This document shows positions 13,886-18,510 of a stretch of DNA of 18,510 bases, one piece after another; the first letter of the stretch is position 1, and every line of letters starts with the position of its first letter. Below the pieces are notes generated by a model that saw nothing but the letters and a program-made list of their open reading frames with translations, did not search any database and was not told the origin of the DNA. Made by a program: the position numbers and the translations under genes. This DNA is from an uncultured bacterium (GTDB taxonomy: Bacteria > Fidelibacterota > Marinisomatia > Marinisomatales > UBA1611): contig CALKMQ010000108.1 in assembly GCA_938092125.1 (NCBI GenBank), positions 1-18,510 on the forward strand. The letters are read 5' to 3'.

Positions 13886-15112
13886 ATGGAATTACAAAAC
13901 TTTATCAAAAAAAACTTTGTGAAAAACAGTTTAATCGTTTTTTTGGGAACTATACTTAGTTATGGTATATCTTTTGTTTCTATTCCATTAATAACAAAAT
14001 TTTATAGCCCAGATGTTTATGGTCTTTTTTCAGTATTTTTTGGACTAATTACCACTCTTTCATCTATTTCTCTATTAAGATTAGATATCGGTTTAATTAG
14101 AGCGCCAATTGAAAATTCATCAGAATTAATTCAAAGTTCAAAATTTGTATTAAGAGTATTTACTTTTTTTGTAATGTTAATAAGTCTTGGATTAGTTCTA
14201 CTTGGAATAATCAAGGTAACATATCTTTTCTGCTTTCCAATAATATACTTCTTGGGATATTCATTATTAATGGGTTCATGGTTTAACAAAACCAAAAATT
14301 ATAAAACTCTAACAGTAAATAATATTTTAAAAACTTCATCTAAATCTATATTAGAAATTACTCTTGGGTTTTTGGGATTCATAAATTATGGTTTGTATTT
14401 CTCGTTACTTTTAAGCTCTATTCTTTCTTATTTACACTTTAACAAAAAATTCATTAAAAATAAAACACAAATAACTAGAAGAATCCTGAATAATGTTTTT
14501 CAGAAGAATAAAAATTTAATTTCATTTAATGTTTCAAATGTACTTGTAGACTCTTTAAGAGGCTTTGTTTTCCTTTTATTGATAAGTCACTATTTTGGTC
14601 TAGAAAAAACAGGACTTTACGTATTTTCAACAAAGATTCTTTCTGTACCATTTAGTTTGATAAGTTTAAGTTTAGGAAAAGTTTTTTTTGAAACTATAAG
14701 TAACAACACTTCTTTAATAAGGACAACTACAAATAAATATTTTATAGGTTTACTTTTAATCTCAATAGCTATGAGTTTAATTTTGATATTGAGTTTAAAC
14801 TCAATCTTTGATTACTTTATTGATGAAAGTTATTTTGAATCTAAAAAGTTAGTGATGAGTTTATTACCATGGGTTCTTTTGACATTCTTATCCCATCCTT
14901 TTTCATATGTACTAACAATAAAAAATAAAGAAAAAACTTCTTTTTTGTATTCTTTAACATATTCAATAATAAGTTTGTCAATCATATACTTTAATAAAAA
15001 TGATTTTATTTCTTTTATAGAAAACTACAGCCTAATTATGTCTTTATTTTTATTGACTTACATATTTTCTAATCTAATTTATATAAATGCACATGATCAA
15101 AAAAATTCTTAA
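13886..15112 (+). CDS. Polysaccharide flippase, Wzx-like (MOP superfamily)
   Basis: A polytopic membrane protein of 408 residues with about 12 hydrophobic segments. The N-terminus 'FVKNSLIVFLGTILSYGISF' followed by 'SIPLITKFYSPDVYGLFSVF' is characteristic of O-antigen/polysaccharide exporters of the MOP superfamily (the 'P-L-I-T-x-x-Y-x-P-x-x-Y-G' motif in helix 1-2). A second similar motif, 'ISHYFGLEKTGLYVFSTKIL' (about 233-252), opens the C-terminal half. The role is to move lipid-linked glycan units across the inner membrane. The next gene overlaps its end by 26 bp and the one after by 8 bp, so all three form one transcription unit. The gene is visibly more AT-rich than the left half of the window, and no ribosome binding site is seen. 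Confidence 0.88.
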   Translation: MELQNFIKKNFVKNSLIVFLGTILSYGISFVSIPLITKFYSPDVYGLFSVFFGLITTLSSISLLRLDIGLIRAPIENSSELIQSSKFVLRVFTFFVMLISLGLVLLGIIKVTYLFCFPIIYFLGYSLLMGSWFNKTKNYKTLTVNNILKTSSKSILEITLGFLGFINYGLYFSLLLSSILSYLHFNKKFIKNKTQITRRILNNVFQKNKNLISFNVSNVLVDSLRGFVFLLLISHYFGLEKTGLYVFSTKILSVPFSLISLSLGKVFFETISNNTSLIRTTTNKYFIGLLLISIAMSLILILSLNSIFDYFIDESYFESKKLVMSLLPWVLLTFLSHPFSYVLTIKNKEKTSFLYSLTYSIISLSIIYFNKNDFISFIENYSLIMSLFLLTYIFSNLIYINAHDQKNS

Positions 15113-15908
15113 GATATTGTATTTAAACTATTTACGTGATGATGATGAAGTACAAATTATATGCTACAACGACCATATTGGAAAACATATCCTTTTCGAC
15201 AATTTTTATGAAAAGGAAGATTTAAATTTAATTAAAAACTCTTTTTCAAATGAAATTATAAATAGTTCTTTTATAGATATAGGTTCTAATGTTGGGAATC
15301 ACACAATTTTTTTTAGAAATAATTTCAAGAGGATATATAGTTTTGAACCACAAAGAACAACTTATAAAATATTAAAACTAAATACTGAAACATTTAGTCA
15401 CATTAAAACATTTAATTATGGTATTGATATTGAGGAGAAAGAAATTACATTTTACATTCCTAATAACAATAATGGAATGGGTAGAAGTAGTATAATTGAA
15501 GGGCAAAACGTTAGAAAAGAAAAAGTGCTCTTAAAGCCAATAGATGATTTTTTAATAACAGATGTTGGTTTTATTAAAATTGACGTAGAGGGGAACGAAT
15601 ACCCAGTTTTAAAATCATTAAAAAAAATACTAAATAAAGATAAACCGGTAATTGCATTTGAGTTGAATTATGATAATCCAAACAAAAATGAACTACTGGA
15701 ATTTTTGTGTGAAAACGACTACCAAACATTTCTAGTAAACAACAAAATATTCAATAATCGTATTAAGAATTATCTAGATATTCTAGGACGAAAAAACAAA
15801 TTAGTAAAGGTTACTTTAGAAACCTTAAAAAACTTTAAGTCACATATCTCAATGGTTATTTCAATAAATAATAATTCAAAATATTATCTTAATTACGAGA
15901 ATGAATAA
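15087..15908 (+). CDS. FkbM family SAM-dependent methyltransferase
   Basis: This is a class I methyltransferase of 273 residues. SAM motif I is 'FIDIGSNVGNHTIFF' (62-76), the acidic post-I strand is 'IYSFEPQ' (83-89), and the FkbM signature 'FIKIDVEGNEYPVLKSL' (162-178) follows. 'VIAFELNYDNP' (188-198) completes the fold. FkbM enzymes O-methylate sugars and polyketides; inside a flippase-glycosyltransferase cassette the likely target is a surface-glycan sugar. The start at 15087 overlaps the flippase gene; the ATG at 15093 (third residue) is an equally good start. The C-terminal 60 or so residues (after about 210) are Lys/Asn-rich and less typical of the family. Confidence 0.88.
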   Translation: MHMIKKILKILYLNYLRDDDEVQIICYNDHIGKHILFDNFYEKEDLNLIKNSFSNEIINSSFIDIGSNVGNHTIFFRNNFKRIYSFEPQRTTYKILKLNTETFSHIKTFNYGIDIEEKEITFYIPNNNNGMGRSSIIEGQNVRKEKVLLKPIDDFLITDVGFIKIDVEGNEYPVLKSLKKILNKDKPVIAFELNYDNPNKNELLEFLCENDYQTFLVNNKIFNNRIKNYLDILGRKNKLVKVTLETLKNFKSHISMVISINNNSKYYLNYENE

Positions 15909-17064
15909 AAAAATACACATTTTAGTTATTCCTTCTTGGTATCCAGATAACAAAGATGACTTTGAGGGAAGTTTTTTTAGAGAACAATCTCTAGGTGCAT
16001 TAAAACAAGGATGTGATGTTGGTATTATATTTCCTGATTTAAAAGACTTAAGAGGTTTAAAAAAAATTAGAGTTTTTCCAAAGATATATTATGAAAATGA
16101 TGAAGGATTAAGAACATATAGAATGTTGTGGAATAATTGGTTCCCTAAAATGAAATTTTTACAAATCCTGTTTTTCAAATTACTTGGTTTAATCCTTTTT
16201 AGAAGGTATATAAAAGAATTTGGTAAACCAAATATTATACATTGTCATTCAGTAATGATGGGAGGATGGTTAACAGAAAAAATATCAGATAAATATAAAA
16301 TACCATTTGTAATTACTGAACATAACAGTTTATTCTTCCGAGGACTTCATAAAAAATATTACACCAAAATATCTGAGATTTGTAATAAGTCTTCTTTATG
16401 TTTATCAGTCTCAAGTGACTATTGTAAAATACTTAAAAAAACAATCCCAGACTCACCCGACTGGATTCCTCATAATAATATAGTATCTCAAAAATTTTTA
16501 TCAACCAATATTAAAAAAAAAGTAAAAGACCCTTTTGTTTTTATTTCAATTTCAAGTTTATATAAACATAAAAATGTTCCTTTAATTTTAAAGTCATTTA
16601 AAAAATTCAATGAAGAACATCCGAAATCAGAATTGAAAATAATTGGTGTTGGTTTAGAAGAAAGAACACTCAAAACTCTAAAAGAAAAATTAGAAGTAAA
16701 AAACGTCTCTTTCCTTGGCAGAAAAACACGAGACCAAATTGTTCATGAACTTAATAAATCTAATGTATTTGTTTTGGGAACTAAATACGAGACTTTTGGA
16801 GTTGTGTTAATTGAATCCATCTCAATGGGCGTACCTGTAATTGTAACTAATTGTGGTGGTTCAGACGATATTATGAATGAAGAAGTAGGAATGGTAACCA
16901 AACAAAATGATGTAGAAGATATGTATAAATCTATGATTAATATTCATAATAGGTATGATGAGTTTATACCGCATAATCTTCGTAATTACTCAAACTCTAA
17001 ATTCTCGGAAAAAAAATTATCTACTATATTAGTCAAACACTATGAAAACATACTGACTAATTAA
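15901..17064 (+). CDS. GT4-type glycosyltransferase
   Basis: This is a GT-B fold retaining glycosyltransferase of 387 residues, family GT4. The N-domain starts 'IHILVIPSWYPDNKDDFEGS' (5-24) and includes 'IIHCHSVMMGGWL' (112-124) and 'FVITEHNSLF' (136-145). The C-domain begins near 'FVFISISSLYKHKNV' (212-226) and holds the nucleotide-sugar E-x7-E motif, Glu297 and Glu305 in 'YETFGVVLIESISMGVPVIV'. 'NCGGSDDIM' follows. The donor and acceptor sugars cannot be told. It starts inside the end of the methyltransferase gene (ATGAATAA overlap), so translation is probably coupled. It ends the cassette and faces the truncated copy of the duplicated module on the other strand. Confidence 0.92.
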   Translation: MNKKIHILVIPSWYPDNKDDFEGSFFREQSLGALKQGCDVGIIFPDLKDLRGLKKIRVFPKIYYENDEGLRTYRMLWNNWFPKMKFLQILFFKLLGLILFRRYIKEFGKPNIIHCHSVMMGGWLTEKISDKYKIPFVITEHNSLFFRGLHKKYYTKISEICNKSSLCLSVSSDYCKILKKTIPDSPDWIPHNNIVSQKFLSTNIKKKVKDPFVFISISSLYKHKNVPLILKSFKKFNEEHPKSELKIIGVGLEERTLKTLKEKLEVKNVSFLGRKTRDQIVHELNKSNVFVLGTKYETFGVVLIESISMGVPVIVTNCGGSDDIMNEEVGMVTKQNDVEDMYKSMINIHNRYDEFIPHNLRNYSNSKFSEKKLSTILVKHYENILTN

Positions 17065-17073
17065 CACATTAAT

Positions 17074-17151
17074 CTAACTCTCTCCTTTAAACTTTTTACA
17101 ACCCCAATAAATCAAAAATAATACAGATAATAATGGAAGGAGTTTTTTCAT
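17074..17151 (-). pseudogene. Truncated signal-peptide fragment of a second exported MORN gene
   Basis: An ATG overlapping the stop of the 59-codon gene (ATGA) opens a 25-residue frame, MKKLLPLLSVLF then LIYWGCKKFKGES and a stop. The first 12 residues are identical to the signal peptide of the MORN protein whose gene lies upstream on this strand, after which the sequences diverge at the edge of the 133-bp direct repeat. The remnant even acquires a lipobox-like 'IYWGC'. It is best read as the eroded start of a duplicated MORN gene. A real 25-residue lipopeptide is a less likely alternative. Confidence 0.6.
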
Positions 17152-17246
17152 TTCTTAAAATATTCTTTCCAGTAAGGTGTATGAATCATATTTAATCCGA
17201 TAATCATTACCAAAGTCCCCCATCCATCTCCAGTGACAACTCCTTT
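17114..17246. repeat. Direct repeat, copy A (133 bp)
   Basis: The same 133 bases recur 532 bp to the right with 7 mismatches by my alignment and no gaps (about 95% identity). Copy A covers the 3' part of the 59-codon small gene and the first codons of a MORN-type signal peptide. It shows a recent tandem duplication with the small-gene/MORN-gene pair as the unit. Confidence 0.9.
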
Positions 17247-17327
17247 TTCAAAATGTTGATAAAGTAGATACCCGATTACAACAATTACAAGAACCAAACT
17301 TCCGAAAGGTAAAATATGTTTTTTCAT
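17148..17327 (-). CDS. Small membrane protein, 59 residues, coupled to the MORN gene
   Basis: This short gene begins MKKHILPFGSLVLVIVVIGY, so its first 23 residues make a membrane helix. A conserved-looking 'EKGVVTGDGWGTLVMIIGLN' (27-46) follows, which may form a second short helix, and it ends 'MIHTPYWKEYFKK'. Its ATG overlaps the stop of the preceding exported MORN gene (ATGA), the classic arrangement for coupled translation. Its last 32 codons are repeated 532 bp away with only two amino-acid changes (Ile to Val, Glu to Asp) and mostly silent or conservative differences, which suggests purifying selection before or after duplication. No family is recognised. The pairing with an exported MORN protein suggests the two products act together at the envelope. 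Confidence 0.75.
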   Translation of the reverse strand: MKKHILPFGSLVLVIVVIGYLLYQHFEKGVVTGDGWGTLVMIIGLNMIHTPYWKEYFKK

Positions 17328-17683
17328 TTTTCTTTAAAAGTTCTATATCGTTCTGAATCTGACATCTCTAATAAATCACAACCAATACTTTTACCATTTT
17401 TATCCCAACATTTTTTTGACACCAGTGTTCCATCTTTATATAATCCTTCAAACTTCATTTTACCATTTGGATACCAAAACTTCCACACACCAACTCTCCA
17501 CTCATGATATTTTCCATCTTTAATACCATCCAGATATGTTCCTGTAAACTCTTTACTTCCGTCATTATATTTACCACTACAAACTTTTAAATCATTTTTT
17601 GACATTATGGGTATCTCTTCACCTTGGATATTTAAGTTAATTGTAAAAAATAATACAGATAACAATGGAAGGAGTTTTTTCAT
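17324..17683 (-). CDS. Exported MORN-variant protein of the duplicated module
   Basis: The 119-residue protein begins with a signal peptide, MKKLLPLLSVLFFTINLNIQ, with no lipobox Cys, so it is probably periplasmic or secreted. The mature part has 'GKYNDGSKEFTGTYLDGIKD' and 'WKFWYPNGKMKFEGLYKDGT', two MORN-variant units, plus two or three cysteines ('VCSG', 'KKCWD', 'GCDL') that could form disulfides. A charged tail follows (SDSERYRTFKEK). The start overlaps the stop of the truncated small-gene fragment upstream (ATGA), and the stop overlaps the start of the intact 59-codon gene in the same way. This alternation (small gene, MORN, small gene, MORN remnant) shows a head-to-tail duplicated pair. 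Confidence 0.82.
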   Translation of the reverse strand: MKKLLPLLSVLFFTINLNIQGEEIPIMSKNDLKVCSGKYNDGSKEFTGTYLDGIKDGKYHEWRVGVWKFWYPNGKMKFEGLYKDGTLVSKKCWDKNGKSIGCDLLEMSDSERYRTFKEK

Positions 17684-17778
17684 TTTTTAAAATAATCTTT
17701 CCAGTAAGGTGTATGAATCATATTTAATCCTATAACCATTACCAAGGTCCCCCATCCATCTCCAGTAACAACTCCTTT
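17646..17778. repeat. Direct repeat, copy B (133 bp)
   Basis: This is the partner of the repeat at 17114-17246. Copy B covers the 5' end of the exported MORN gene and a remnant of the small membrane gene. The homology stops exactly where the small-gene frame is cut by a TAG (17779-17781), marking the recombination or deletion junction. Confidence 0.9.
17680..17778 (-). pseudogene. 5'-truncated copy of the 59-residue membrane protein gene
   Basis: The frame encodes 32 residues, KGVVTGDGWGTLVMVIGLN then MIHTPYWKDYFKK, matching residues 28-59 of the intact small protein with two substitutions. Immediately upstream in frame is a TAG stop, and the N-terminal membrane helix is missing, so no intact product is expected. 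Its TGA overlaps the ATG of the MORN gene (ATGA), preserving the junction of the ancestral array. It lies 23 bp after the end of the HTH-PAS regulator gene. Confidence 0.8.
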
Positions 17779-17801
17779 CTAATTAAAGAATAAAATAGTA
17801 A

Positions 17802-18510
17802 TTAGTTGGTTGGTTCTATTTCTGTGTAATAGGCGTTAGATATCCAGTTATTTGGGTTTTTAAAATCTCTTTCCCAGAGCATCTTACAATTTAAAGTAAT
17901 CCATTTTTGATTTTTAGATTTAAGGATAGAAACACCCTCTATACTAATTGTTGAATTGGAACTAGTATTTTCAGATAATAAGCTTATAATTTTTGAACCA
18001 TCGTTGATACTTTCAGGATGATATAGAGAATTAAATTCAAGTGGTGTCATTTGTTCTAATTGTGTTGTGTCGTACCCTAGGCAAGATGTATTTCCTTCAA
18101 CTTTTCTCTCAGTAGAATGCTGAATATCATAACCAGGCTTATCATAATCTTTTCTATTTTTAAATTTTATGAAAGAATAAATATTAAAAGTAGAAAAATT
18201 AATTTTCCAATTGTTTTTATTTGAAGGTTCTAACTTTAAAATCTGCAGCTCATCTTCAAGCATTTTTATTTTTTCTTTAAGTAAATGAATGTTTTCACTT
18301 TGAAGCAAAATAATATCGGTATTTTCATTTATTTTATGAGTTTTCATTCTAGAATTATTTCCTGAGTTTATAACTTCAATTTTGTCTTCATTTAGCCATT
18401 TTATATCATGACCAGTAATTGAAGCCATTTTGTTTATATTATCAACTTTTGGTTTACTCTTTCCTTTTTTCCATAAATAAACATTGGATCTATCTACTTT
18501 AATTTTAGTA
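17802..18510 (-). CDS. XRE-type HTH regulator with coiled coil and PAS-like domain, N-terminus cut by window edge
   Basis: The frame stays open to the right edge, beyond the ATG at 18428, so the gene is longer than an ATG-to-stop call would suggest. The extra 27 residues (TKIKVDRSNVYLWKKGKSKP then KVDNINK) running into 'MASITGHDIKWL' are the second half of a Cro/XRE helix-turn-helix ('V.RS.V..W..GKSKP...N..K.A'). A coiled coil follows ('LLQSENIHLLKEKIKMLEDE'), probably for dimer formation. The C-terminal half resembles a PAS fold: 'LGYDTTQLEQMTPLEFNSLY' with 'HPES', then 'SIEGVSILKSKNQKWITLNC' and 'WERDFKNPNNW'. This suggests a ligand- or redox-sensing DNA-binding protein. It lies directly upstream of the duplicated small-gene/MORN module on the same strand and may control it. 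Confidence 0.8.
   Translation of the reverse strand, partial: TKIKVDRSNVYLWKKGKSKPKVDNINKMASITGHDIKWLNEDKIEVINSGNNSRMKTHKINENTDIILLQSENIHLLKEKIKMLEDELQILKLEPSNKNNWKINFSTFNIYSFIKFKNRKDYDKPGYDIQHSTERKVEGNTSCLGYDTTQLEQMTPLEFNSLYHPESINDGSKIISLLSENTSSNSTISIEGVSILKSKNQKWITLNCKMLWERDFKNPNNWISNAYYTEIEPTN

Noticed and set aside
16488..17507. Frames at 16488-16673 (minus) and 17316-17507 (plus)
   Set aside because: They are antisense to the GT4 gene and to the exported MORN gene respectively.

Overview
This window looks like chromosomal DNA of an uncultured marine, AT-rich bacterium of the Bacteroidetes/Chlorobi/Marinimicrobia side of the tree. My best guess is Marinimicrobia (SAR406). Two things suggest this: a large secreted protein ends in the NYPNPFNPSTTI-type C-terminal domain typical of type IX secretion cargo in those lineages, and there is a blue-tuned proteorhodopsin of surface-ocean type. 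The phylum assignment is inference; no rRNA or other marker gene is present. Several genes have a good GGAG ribosome binding site (the edge lipoprotein, TerB-like protein, proteorhodopsin, 138-aa membrane protein, ArfB). Others have none visible.

Layout. Positions 1-2992 (minus strand) hold an edge-truncated MORN lipoprotein, a secreted multi-domain protein with a sorting domain, and a TIP30-like Rossmann protein. Positions 3047-5367 (minus) hold a TerB-like protein, a four-helix membrane protein and kynureninase, with a possible 34-codon gene on the plus strand in the gap before kynureninase. A hypothetical gene on plus (5416-6045) converges on proteorhodopsin (6110-6811, minus), and a perfect 14-bp hairpin separates them. 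Positions 6998-9094 (minus) hold a NAPE-PLD-like metallo-hydrolase, a zinc-ribbon membrane protein and a four-helix membrane protein. Positions 9167-11141 (minus) are a tight three-gene operon, DoxX to small exported protein to AlkB-like di-iron hydroxylase. Positions 11309-13156 hold small housekeeping or accessory genes, including a GNAT acetyltransferase and the ribosome-rescue hydrolase ArfB.

From about 13.2 kb the character changes. A cytoplasmic MORN-repeat protein is followed by an overlapping, very AT-rich surface-polysaccharide cassette on plus: flippase, FkbM methyltransferase and GT4 glycosyltransferase. Converging on it from the right edge is a minus-strand block made of an HTH-PAS regulator (cut by the edge), a 5'-truncated small-gene fragment, an exported MORN protein and an intact 59-codon membrane protein, ending in a truncated signal peptide. 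A 133-bp direct repeat 532 bp apart, about 95% identical, shows that this two-gene unit has been tandemly duplicated and then eroded. This is the most unusual structure in the window.

No stretch longer than 300 bases lacks a gene. The longest gaps are 12471-12730 (AT-rich, nothing recognisable), 13650-13885 (a long inverted repeat), 6812-6997 (candidate proteorhodopsin promoter) and 11142-11308 (a palindrome between divergent genes). I saw no rRNA, tRNA, CRISPR array, transposase or integrase.
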